The notes below the pieces were generated by a model that had not been told where the DNA came from, did no database searches, and saw only the letters and a program-made list of their open reading frames with translations. Below, one piece after another: positions 1-5,005 of a DNA stretch of 6,463 nt. Positions within the stretch are counted from its first letter, which is position 1, and the number at the start of each line of letters is the position of its first letter. The stretch is from contig DKKP01000296.1 of the NCBI GenBank assembly GCA_002455335.1, forward strand, positions 10,517 through 16,979. Direction: 5' to 3'. Both the position numbers and the translations under genes were made by a program. This DNA comes from Anaerolineales bacterium UBA6663 (lineage in GTDB: Bacteria; Chloroflexota; Anaerolineae; Anaerolineales; UBA6663).

Positions 1-34
1 TCGGGATCGATGAGGCGATAGCGATGCGCAACAT
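1..34 (-). CDS. Probable 5' end of a divergent gene, cut by the window edge
   Basis: A minus-strand ATG at 34-32 opens a frame reading MLRIAIASSIP, which is still open at base 1. Only eleven residues are visible, so no family can be named; the hydrophobic beginning would suit either a first beta strand or a membrane or signal segment. The main support is upstream. TACACT lies on the minus strand at 46-41, exactly 6 nt before the ATG, the same geometry seen for three other genes in this window. There is no Shine-Dalgarno sequence. It would be divergent from the 2H phosphoesterase gene at 95. It could still be a chance open frame, because eleven codons prove little. Confidence 0.4.
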   Translation of the reverse strand, partial: MLRIAIASSIP

Positions 35-40
35 GACGAC

Positions 41-67
41 AGTGTATGTCAAAGGTATTGGCGCCAG
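41..67 (-). promoter_or_regulatory. Putative promoter for the leftward gene (TACACT -10)
   Basis: On the minus strand, TACACT at 46-41 resembles the -10 consensus TATAAT and ends 6 nt before the ATG at 34. CTGGCG at 67-62 lies 15 bp upstream and is the best -35 candidate, though a poor one. With transcription starting about 7 nt after the -10 box, the mRNA would begin at or next to the start codon, so it would be leaderless. A TTGACA occurs at 52-47 but directly abuts the -10 box, so it cannot serve as the -35 for it. Confidence 0.4.
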
Positions 68-88
68 ATTAGCACAGCGAAGTACAAT
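58..88 (+). promoter_or_regulatory. Putative promoter of the 2H phosphoesterase cluster (TACAAT -10)
   Basis: TACAAT at 83-88 matches five of six bases of the -10 consensus and is followed by 6 nt and then the ATG at 95. TTGGCG at 58-63 is a possible -35 with a 19-bp spacer. No Shine-Dalgarno sequence precedes the ATG. The spacing predicts a leaderless message for the three-gene unit. The TTGGCG belongs to the near-palindrome TTGGCGCCAG (58-67), whose other half faces the divergent promoter. Confidence 0.55.
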
Positions 89-94
89 GTCTGG

Positions 95-625
95 ATGAAC
101 GCCGAATCCGTCTTGCTGATCGAAGTACCCGAAGCCGAGCCGTTCATCGGCGATCTCCGAATGCGCTATGACCCGGTTGCGAGCCAGGGCGTGCCCGCGC
201 ATATCACAGTGCTTTTTCCCTTCAAGACGCCGCACCTGATCAACAAAGAAGACCTCGATGCGCTGACCCAGGTCTTCGCAGACGTGGCGCCCTTCGACTT
301 CCAACTCGTCCGGGCCGACACGTTCCCGGGTGTGTGGTATCTCGCGCCCGAACCAGCGACAGCCTTCAAGGCGCTGACCCGGGCCGTCGTTGCGCGGTTC
401 CCTGAGTATCCACCCTACGGCGGCGCTCATGGTGAAGACAGCACGCCGCACCTGACGGTTGGCCACAGTGCGGACCCGGCCATCCTGGCCGCAATCGGGG
501 CTGAACTCGCGCCGTCTTGCGAGGCCGCGCTGCCGATCCGGTCGCGCGCTACGATCGTGTTGCTGATGGATAACGCCGACGGCCCGTGGGTCGTCAGACG
601 CAGCTTCGCCCTTGGGCGCGCCTGA
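95..625 (+). CDS. 2'-5' RNA ligase family protein (2H phosphoesterase)
   Basis: This 176-residue protein has the two H-x-T motifs that define the 2H phosphoesterase superfamily: H36-I-T38 in the context PAHITVLFPF and H119-L-T121 in TPHLTVGH. The spacing of about 80 residues and the total length are normal for a bacterial two-lobed 2H fold. Members cleave 2',3'-cyclic phosphate or 2'-5' phosphodiester bonds in RNA or nucleotides; the substrate here cannot be told from sequence. It has no signal peptide, so it is probably cytoplasmic. The start at 95 is supported by a TACAAT box 6 nt upstream and by the immediate beta-strand sequence SVLLIEV. It heads a unit with the methyltransferase 15 nt downstream. 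The family assignment is firm; the reaction is an inference. Confidence 0.85.
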   Translation: MNAESVLLIEVPEAEPFIGDLRMRYDPVASQGVPAHITVLFPFKTPHLINKEDLDALTQVFADVAPFDFQLVRADTFPGVWYLAPEPATAFKALTRAVVARFPEYPPYGGAHGEDSTPHLTVGHSADPAILAAIGAELAPSCEAALPIRSRATIVLLMDNADGPWVVRRSFALGRA

Positions 626-640
626 CCCGCGTCGCGCACC

Positions 641-1414
641 ATGCCCCTGACGATCCCCTCGAAAATCGAGCTCGACGCCATCGCGGCGTTGATCGATTTC
701 GACCGTCTCCGTGTGCTCGAGATCGGCGCCGGCGATGGGCGGCTCAGCTATCCGCTGGCCGGCCCGTCCGGCTTCTGGCTCGGGGTCGATCGCGATATCG
801 CCGAGCTCACCGCCGCGCTCGAGGATCCACGCCGAGGCGAGGTCGCGCACCTGTGTTGGGCCGGAGCCGACGCTGCCCATCTGCCGCTTGCCGACTCGAG
901 CATCGACCTGATCTTTTTCGCCTGGTCATTGTGCTGCGTGGCGCCCGATCAGGCGATGGCCCTGCGCGAAGCCTGGCGCGTGATCCGCCCGGGCGGCGCG
1001 CTGATCGCGATCCACGCCACTGACGCACGGGCACAACTCGAAGTCTGGCACGCGGTGAGCGCGACCGGTACGACGACCGTGACGCCCGAGAACCTGGCGG
1101 CCATCGAGCGCACGGCACTCGGGCCGCTCGACCATGAGCGTGAGGCCCGGCGCCATTTCACGCGCGCCAACGAAGCGCTTGTCGACGCGCTCGAGAACGG
1201 CTTTGAGCTGGCGGGGGTCAAAACCTTCGAATACCAGTATTTCTTTGACGACCTCGATGAGCTCACCGATTATCTCGAGGACAGCCACGAGCATGCCCGC
1301 CCGCACGAGGGCCAGCTTGAGGCCGCGCTCCTCGCCCTCCAGCGCGCGCCGACACCGCCGCGGCTTGTGCTGATCCAGCCGAGCCTGATCGCCGGGCTGA
1401 GGAAGAGCGCATAG
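641..1414 (+). CDS. Class I SAM-dependent methyltransferase
   Basis: The protein has 257 residues. Motif I, VLEIGAGDGRLS, begins at residue 25 and forms the glycine-rich SAM loop. D50 (GVDRD) is the acidic residue that usually holds the SAM ribose. An acidic, hydrophobic stretch at 84-93 (ADSSIDLIFF) matches motif IV, and IRPGGALIAIHAT at 115-127 matches the strand after motif IV. This is the Methyltransf_11 or UbiE-like pattern, typical of small-molecule methyltransferases, though some modify RNA or protein. The C-terminal part (about 160-240) is acidic and probably caps the substrate site. The gene begins 15 nt after the phosphoesterase stop with no clear Shine-Dalgarno sequence and ends 4 nt before the next ATG, so the three genes look co-transcribed. 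The substrate is unknown. Confidence 0.82.
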   Translation: MPLTIPSKIELDAIAALIDFDRLRVLEIGAGDGRLSYPLAGPSGFWLGVDRDIAELTAALEDPRRGEVAHLCWAGADAAHLPLADSSIDLIFFAWSLCCVAPDQAMALREAWRVIRPGGALIAIHATDARAQLEVWHAVSATGTTTVTPENLAAIERTALGPLDHEREARRHFTRANEALVDALENGFELAGVKTFEYQYFFDDLDELTDYLEDSHEHARPHEGQLEAALLALQRAPTPPRLVLIQPSLIAGLRKSA

Positions 1415-1418
1415 CCCC

Positions 1419-2138
1419 ATGCCTTCCCGCATCGGCACCCTGCGCGAGACACATCTGCACGCGGCGCTCAAACAGCATTACGCGCAGCCCGGCGACGTGC
1501 TCGAGACCCCAGTCGACGGCTTTGTGGCCGACATCCGCCGCGGCGATGCGCTGATCGAGATCCAGACCGGATCGTTCTCGGCGCTCAGGCGGAAACTTCC
1601 GCAATTGATCGAGCATTACCAGGTGCTGCTTGTGTACCCGGTGGCGATCGAACGCTGGTTGATCAACGAAGACGCCGAGGGCAGGCGCCTCACGCGACGC
1701 AAGTCGCCGCGGCGCGGCGCCTGGCGCGATGTGTTTGGCGAGCTAGTCAGCCTGGCCGAGCTGGCGGCTCACCCGAATTTCGCGCTCGAGGTCGTGCTGG
1801 TGAAGGACGAACAGGTGCGCCGCCCGGCGCCGCCCCCCAAACGCCGTCGGCGCTGGCGCGCGCGGCAGTGGCACCCTGTCGGGCGAAGGCTGCTCTCGGT
1901 CGAGGGCGCGGTGCGCCTGATCGAGCCGGCCGACTACCTGAGCGCGCTCCCGGCCGGCCTGGCCGCGCCCTTCACCAATCGCGACCTGGCCCAGGCGCTT
2001 CACACGCCGAGCTGGGCGGCCGCGCGCATCACCTACTGTCTGCGCAAGATGGGCGCGATCGTCGACGTCGGGCGCAGCAAGCGCTCGGTGCTCTATGCGC
2101 TTGCAGATGGAGGACCCACGCCGAGCCGCACAGATTGA
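1419..2138 (+). CDS. Putative PD-(D/E)XK nuclease with C-terminal winged helix
   Basis: I do not recognise a named family for this 239-residue protein. Residues 29-60 read like a PD-(D/E)XK core: a strand VDGFVADI ending in D38, a turn, then LIEIQT with E47-x-Q49, followed by a basic helix SALRRKL. The E-x-Q variant with a preceding A-D resembles the nuclease core of the competence protein CoiA. A proline- and arginine-rich segment (132-156, including KRRRRWRAR) could bind nucleic acid. Residues 184-228 (FTNRDLAQAL, AARITYCLRKMG, then a hairpin ending SVLYAL) look like a winged helix-turn-helix. The gene starts 4 nt after the methyltransferase stop, with GAGGA-type Shine-Dalgarno bases at about 1400-1406. 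The nuclease call rests on motif pattern only and needs structure prediction; a nuclease-fold protein without activity is equally possible. Confidence 0.6.
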   Translation: MPSRIGTLRETHLHAALKQHYAQPGDVLETPVDGFVADIRRGDALIEIQTGSFSALRRKLPQLIEHYQVLLVYPVAIERWLINEDAEGRRLTRRKSPRRGAWRDVFGELVSLAELAAHPNFALEVVLVKDEQVRRPAPPPKRRRRWRARQWHPVGRRLLSVEGAVRLIEPADYLSALPAGLAAPFTNRDLAQALHTPSWAAARITYCLRKMGAIVDVGRSKRSVLYALADGGPTPSRTD

Positions 2139-2167
2139 TCAACTCCTCCCGTCGCTCTCCGTCGCAG

Positions 2168-3007
2168 CTACACCCTCCCCGTCCAAACCGGGTCCCCGTA
2201 TTTTTCGGCGACAAGGCGTTCGGCAGCAGCGAGCTCGGTCAGTGTGAGCTCCGCTTCGTCAAAATCGAGATCGAGGGCGGCGGCGAACCCGGCGAGCATG
2301 GCCGCGGCGGCTTCTTCCCAGGTGACCTGGAGGCCGATGTCGGCCAGCGTCGCGGCCCGCGACCTGACGCGCTCGCGCAAGGCTTCGCGCTCGTCAGCCG
2401 GATAGGCCAGGCCGTCGAGGATACGCGTGATGTCGCCGTACAGCGGCAAGGTGCCGTGCTGCAGCACGACGCCGCGCTTGCGGACCTGGGCGCTGCCGAG
2501 CAGTTTGCGACCGTCGGCCGTGATCTCGTAGTCGGATGGCACTTCGAAGCACACCGGGTTGAACACGGGCGACCCATCGGCGGCACGGACCACGCTGGCC
2601 GGGTCTTTGCGATCGGCGCGCGCCTGAAGCCCGAGCTGCTGGAGCCCGGCCAGCAATCCGCTGCTCAGCCGGCGATAGCTCTCGACCACGCTGCCGACGA
2701 CCCTGGGCTCATCCATCGGGGCGGACACCGAGTAGGTCAGTTCGTCGGTATGCAGGATCGCGCGCCCGCCGGTCGGTCGGCGGACAAGACCCCAACCGCG
2801 CGCCTCGATCCGCGCTCGATCGATATCCGCGATCGGCTGGCCGTAGCCGAGCGAGAGCGTGGCCGGCTCCCAGGCGAAGAAACGCAGCGTGGGAGGAGAT
2901 TGGCCCTCAGCGATCGCGTTGAGGATGGCTTCGTCAATCGCCATATTCAGGGCGCCGCTCATCGGTGGTGTGCGCACCAGGCGCCAGGTGGAGCGTCTTT
3001 CGGTCAT
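2168..3007 (-). CDS. lipM: LipM-like octanoyltransferase (lipoate-protein ligase A family fold)
   Basis: This 279-residue cytoplasmic enzyme belongs to the biotin/lipoate A/B ligase fold family. RRPTGGRAILH (76-86) is the lipoyl-AMP or octanoyl-binding loop. CFEVPSDYEI (153-162) followed by GRKLLGSAQVRKRGVVLQHG (166-185) closely matches what I recall of Bacillus LipM, in which a Cys at about position 150 carries the octanoyl group; C153 fits. LipM moves octanoate from acyl carrier protein to a lipoyl domain, the first step of lipoate synthesis. A true LplA ligase would use ATP and lack this Cys context. The start at 3007 is preferred over the upstream in-frame codon at 3064 because TACAAT lies 6 nt before it and homology starts at once (WRLVRTPP). 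It is convergent with the nuclease-like gene and divergent from dinB. An alternative is LipL-type amidotransferase activity. Confidence 0.82.
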   Translation of the reverse strand: MTERRSTWRLVRTPPMSGALNMAIDEAILNAIAEGQSPPTLRFFAWEPATLSLGYGQPIADIDRARIEARGWGLVRRPTGGRAILHTDELTYSVSAPMDEPRVVGSVVESYRRLSSGLLAGLQQLGLQARADRKDPASVVRAADGSPVFNPVCFEVPSDYEITADGRKLLGSAQVRKRGVVLQHGTLPLYGDITRILDGLAYPADEREALRERVRSRAATLADIGLQVTWEEAAAAMLAGFAAALDLDFDEAELTLTELAAAERLVAEKYGDPVWTGRV

Positions 3008-3013
3008 CCCATG

Positions 3014-3040
3014 ATTGTACCGATTCGCGCTGGCGGCCAA
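3014..3040 (-). promoter_or_regulatory. Putative leaderless promoter of the lipM-like gene
   Basis: On the minus strand, TACAAT occupies 3019-3014, and the ATG at 3007 follows after exactly 6 nt (CATGGG). TTGGCC at 3040-3035 is a weak -35 candidate with a 15-bp spacer. There is no Shine-Dalgarno sequence in the 20 bases before the ATG. The ATG at 3012 in another frame hits a stop after two codons and is not a competing start. Confidence 0.55.
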
Positions 3041-3175
3041 TGCCCAAGCGTCCGGCGTTGTCACCCTGGATCAGCCGCGCGCGAAGACCCAGCGTCTGAG
3101 TTTGCCAACAGGATCGGTAACACGTGCACGCGTTCAGTCGATTTCGGGCCCGCAGATCCCTCGACCGAGCCAACG

Positions 3176-3202
3176 AAATCAGGTCGAGTTACGACCTGAT
3201 TT
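3176..3202. promoter_or_regulatory. Perfect 11-bp inverted repeat, candidate operator
   Basis: AAATCAGGTCG (3176-3186) and CGACCTGATTT (3192-3202) are exact reverse complements separated by the 5-nt AGTTA. The repeat lies between the divergent lipM-like and dinB genes and ends 6 bp before TATGAT (3209-3214), so it covers the expected -35 position of the dinB promoter. A dimeric helix-turn-helix repressor or activator would fit. As RNA it could form a hairpin with a short T run, but both flanking genes point away from it, which argues against a terminator. Confidence 0.6.
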
Positions 3203-3208
3203 TCAGCG

Positions 3209-3214
3209 TATGAT
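3209..3214 (+). promoter_or_regulatory. Putative -10 element of the dinB-DUF1905 unit
   Basis: TATGAT matches five of six consensus bases. A start point near 3221 would leave a leader of about 31 nt holding the ribosome binding site at 3236. No good -35 is seen: the bases 17 bp upstream are GAGTTA and lie within the inverted repeat, which hints at control by a bound protein. Confidence 0.45.
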
Positions 3215-3235
3215 CGATCAGGCATTCCGATCCAC

Positions 3236-3251
3236 GGAGAAGACACCCATC
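3236..3251 (+). promoter_or_regulatory. Ribosome binding site that decides the dinB start
   Basis: GGAGAAG at 3236-3242 is a good Shine-Dalgarno sequence placed 9 nt before the ATG at 3252. It favours this start over the in-frame ATG at 3210, which overlaps the -10 box, and over earlier in-frame codons. The bases GAAGACACC (3239-3247), 4 nt before the ATG, recur 4 nt before the DUF1905 start (3756-3764). Confidence 0.6.
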
Positions 3252-3743
3252 ATGATGATCCTCGACCAGGCCATGCTCTGGCGGCAATACCGCGTCGCGA
3301 TCGACGCGCTTGAGGATGCGCTCCGCAAATGCCCAGACGAGCTCTGGGAGAAGCAACTCTGGCCAGATGATCCGCAACAATGGGTCGCCAAAGGTTTCTC
3401 GAAGTTCTGGTATATCGGCTACCACACGCTCTTCTGGCTGGATCTCTACCTGACCGGCGCCGAAGAAGGATTCGCGCCCCCGCCGCCGTTCGACCTGGTC
3501 GAGATGAGGGATGGCGAGGTCCTGCCACGGACCTACAGCCGCGAGGAGTTGCTGGGTTATCTGGCGGTGTGCCGCGATCGATGTCAGAAAGCCGTCGAAA
3601 CCCTGACGCTCGAAGGGGCGACCCGCACCTGCCGCTTCCCGTGGGGTGAGCTACCGTACGCCGAGCTCCAACTATACAATTTGAGACACGTCCAAGAACA
3701 CGCCGCTCATCTGAGCATGTTCATAGGCCAACACGTACGCTGA
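3252..3743 (+). CDS. DinB family protein (putative metal-dependent enzyme)
   Basis: The 163-residue product has the four-helix pattern of the DinB / YfiT-like fold: helix 1 (LWRQYRVAIDALEDALRK), helix 2 with H58 (WYIGYHTLFWLDLYL), helix 3 (EELLGYLAVCRDRCQKAVETL) and helix 4 with H146 and H150 (LRHVQEHAAHLSMFI). These three histidines correspond to the usual metal-binding triad. The family holds thiol-dependent S-transferases and many uncharacterised stress-linked proteins, and the name comes from a DNA-damage-inducible Bacillus gene. Its specific reaction is unknown. The start at 3252 is chosen from the Shine-Dalgarno sequence; the open frame extends upstream to 3015, but that part has no family resemblance. 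The DUF1905 gene follows after 25 nt and is probably co-transcribed. An 11-bp inverted repeat upstream suggests regulated expression. Confidence 0.82.
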   Translation: MMILDQAMLWRQYRVAIDALEDALRKCPDELWEKQLWPDDPQQWVAKGFSKFWYIGYHTLFWLDLYLTGAEEGFAPPPPFDLVEMRDGEVLPRTYSREELLGYLAVCRDRCQKAVETLTLEGATRTCRFPWGELPYAELQLYNLRHVQEHAAHLSMFIGQHVR

Positions 3744-3768
3744 CCTCCGGAGCCCGAAGACACCGCCC

Positions 3769-4053
3769 ATGAATCTCGAGTTCGACGGCACAATCTGGCA
3801 CTGGCGCGGCCCGGCACCGCATTACTTCATCACGGTGCCTGAAGATCAATGCCATGCCATCCGGGCCATCGCGCGCACGGTGACGTACGGCTGGGGCATG
3901 ATCCCGGCCTGGGTACGGATCGGGAAGACCCGCTGGAAGACCTCGCTCTTTCCGAAGAACGGCGGCTACATCATCCCGATCAACGCCGCAGCGCGACGTG
4001 CCGAAGATCTCGATCAGGGCGACACGGTGACGGTGCGTCTCGACATCGGCTGA
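3769..4053 (+). CDS. DUF1905 domain-containing protein
   Basis: All 94 residues form one DUF1905 domain. Its hallmarks are the opening FDGTIWHWRG, YFITVP (19-24), GWGMIPAWVRIG (41-52), the strongly conserved WKTSLFPKNGGYIIPI (56-71) and the closing LDQGDTVTVRLDI, consistent with a small beta-barrel. The function of the domain is unknown; elsewhere it is often fused to or next to YdeI/OmdA-like proteins, but here it stands alone. The length is normal for a single domain. The gene lies 25 nt after dinB and shares with it the 9-mer GAAGACACC placed 4 nt before the ATG; a GGAG at 3749-3752 is too far (16 nt) to be an ideal Shine-Dalgarno sequence. A strong hairpin 57 nt downstream ends the unit. 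Confidence 0.87.
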   Translation: MNLEFDGTIWHWRGPAPHYFITVPEDQCHAIRAIARTVTYGWGMIPAWVRIGKTRWKTSLFPKNGGYIIPINAAARRAEDLDQGDTVTVRLDIG

Positions 4054-4109
4054 GTTGGCCGTCTGCAGCTACGGCGCTCCTGTCGATCAACAGATTCGAT
4101 GAGCCAGAT

Positions 4110-4143
4110 AACGCACGGGCCGGAGTCCTCCGGCCCGTGCGTT
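4110..4143. terminator. Strong hairpin, probable bidirectional terminator
   Basis: The sequence from 4110 to 4125 is the exact reverse complement of 4128-4143, giving a 15-bp stem with a GTCC loop. It sits between the convergent DUF1905 gene (stop at 4053) and the lipoprotein gene (stop at 4171). The stem ends in AA and TT, but the flanks lack a proper T run on either strand (GTTGCTAGTT to the right, TATC on the minus strand to the left), so termination may rely on the stem alone or on Rho. Confidence 0.75.
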
Positions 4144-4170
4144 GCTAGTTAGGCCCACGAGGGATCCTCT

Positions 4171-4902
4171 CTAGGGCAGCGCAGCCGCCTCCGCCTCGAG
4201 TCCCTGGCCGATCCCGACGATCCCGTTCAAAGTGTCGCGCATCATGATCAGGCTCTCGGTCGAGATATCGCCTCCGCCCGCGTCGCAGATCGTGGTGATC
4301 TCACCGGCCACATCGACTGCGGTATGCACGGCCACGCGATAGCGATAGTAGATCGAGTTCCACTCCGGCGGCACAAAGTCGTACGCGGCCTGGCTGACGA
4401 TCATCTCGTTGCGGTATTTGTAAAAGCCATAGCAGCTGCCGCTTCCAGTGTAGATGATGGTCTGCAGGGTGTTGGCCCAGCCGTAGTTGAACTTGACCAG
4501 TTCGTTGAGCTCCTTGCGGAAGTCGGTGGGGTCCCAGGCGTGCATGATCGTCTGGGGGAAGACCGGCGCCGCGGGCAACGGCACTGGGGTAGACGTCGGG
4601 GGCGGCACGGTCGGGCGCGGGGTGTTGGTGCGCGTCGGCGTCGCGGTCGCCGCCGGGGTGTCGGTCGGCAGCGGCGTCTCGGTCGGCGTCGGTGTGTGGG
4701 TCTCGGTCGGCGTGGGTGTCTCGGTTGGCGTTGCGGTCTCGGTCGGCGTCGCCGAGGGTGTCGCGGTCCAACTCACCGCGGTCTCGGTCGCCGCGGCGGC
4801 CGTGCTGGCCGCGATCTGTTCGGGTGTGGGGCCACAGGCGGTCAACAGTAGCGTGGCGCAGGCGCAGAAGGCCAACGCCTTCTGGCAAGACTGGCGAAAC
4901 AT
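4171..4902 (-). CDS. Secreted lipoprotein with Thr-Pro-rich linker, unknown function
   Basis: The 243-residue product begins with a lipoprotein signal peptide: basic MFRQSCQK, a hydrophobic core AFCACATLLL and the lipobox LTAC with C23 as the lipidated residue. Residues 45-108 are a low-complexity linker of TPT/TET units, likely extended and spanning the cell envelope. Residues 115-243 form a globular part without a family I can name; it is rich in aromatic residues (NYGWAN, YGFYKYRNE, WNSIYYRYRVAVHTAVD) and contains two cysteines, C157 and C206, that could form a disulfide outside the membrane. The fold may serve binding rather than catalysis, which is only a guess. The start is supported by GGAGGAA ending 3 nt before the ATG. 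The gene is divergent from the RNase H gene. Such Thr-Pro linkers are common in Chloroflexota surface proteins. Confidence 0.8.
   Translation of the reverse strand: MFRQSCQKALAFCACATLLLTACGPTPEQIAASTAAAATETAVSWTATPSATPTETATPTETPTPTETHTPTPTETPLPTDTPAATATPTRTNTPRPTVPPPTSTPVPLPAAPVFPQTIMHAWDPTDFRKELNELVKFNYGWANTLQTIIYTGSGSCYGFYKYRNEMIVSQAAYDFVPPEWNSIYYRYRVAVHTAVDVAGEITTICDAGGGDISTESLIMMRDTLNGIVGIGQGLEAEAAALP
4579..4770 (-). repeat. In-frame repeat array encoding the Thr-Pro linker
   Basis: On the plus strand, copies of a motif close to GTCTCGGTCGGCGT lie at 4676-4690, 4700-4713, 4718-4731 and 4736-4750; the last three are spaced 18 nt apart, which is six codons on the minus strand (TPTET-type units). 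Further degenerate units continue to about 4579. The array keeps the lipoprotein frame open and probably varies in copy number between strains by slippage or recombination. Confidence 0.75.
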
Positions 4903-4905
4903 ATC

Positions 4906-4956
4906 TTCCTCCGAGTGTGAACGCGCCGCGAGGCGCAGATTGTGACAGTTATTTTA
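4906..4956 (-). promoter_or_regulatory. Lipoprotein gene leader: possible -10 and strong ribosome binding site
   Basis: Minus-strand GGAGGAA at 4912-4906 is a near-perfect Shine-Dalgarno sequence 3 nt before the ATG at 4902. TAAAAT at 4956-4951 is the best -10 candidate and would give a leader of about 40 nt; no convincing -35 is visible. A small 5-bp stem (GCGCC/GGCGC, 4923-4936) lies in this leader. The ribosome binding site is clear; the promoter is tentative. Confidence 0.55.
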
Positions 4957-4992
4957 GTCCTGTTGGCGCGGCGCGAGATCGATAACCGCCTG

Positions 4993-4998
4993 TACAAT
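4993..4998 (+). promoter_or_regulatory. Putative leaderless -10 element of the RNase H gene
   Basis: TACAAT is followed by 7 nt (GCCCCTG) and then the ATG at 5006, so RNA would start at or beside the start codon. No Shine-Dalgarno sequence is present. An in-frame ATG at 4997 overlaps the -10 box itself and would not be in the transcript, which favours 5006. A TTGGCG at 4963-4968 is too far away (24 bp) to be a normal -35. Confidence 0.55.
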
Positions 4999-5005
4999 GC
5001 CCCTG

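Noticed and set aside
2189..2205. Small hairpin CGGGTCCCCG followed by TATTTTT as a terminator for the nuclease-like gene
   Set aside because: Only three pairs form around a normal loop, and it lies within the lipM-like coding end; the T run there encodes Glu-Lys on the other strand.
1868..3199. A 443-codon plus-strand open frame, longer than any accepted gene
   Set aside because: It runs antisense through the lipM-like gene, which has clear family motifs, and its own product is Arg/Gly/Pro-rich without recognisable domains.
3015..3251. N-terminal extension of the DinB protein
   Set aside because: The residues are not family-like, the region holds the inverted repeat and -10 box, and a good Shine-Dalgarno sequence marks 3252.
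4676..4750. Regular repeats suggesting a CRISPR array
   Set aside because: Units are about 14 nt with almost no spacer, keep a coding frame and encode a Thr-Pro linker.
4487..4945. A 152-codon plus-strand open frame rich in Val-Gly repeats
   Set aside because: It is the antisense shadow of the Thr-Pro stalk; the minus frame has a signal peptide, a lipobox and a strong ribosome binding site.
58..4968. TTGGC(C/G) as a shared -35 element of the TACAAT promoters
   Set aside because: The spacers would be 15, 19 and 24 bp, too variable for a real -35 and -10 pair.
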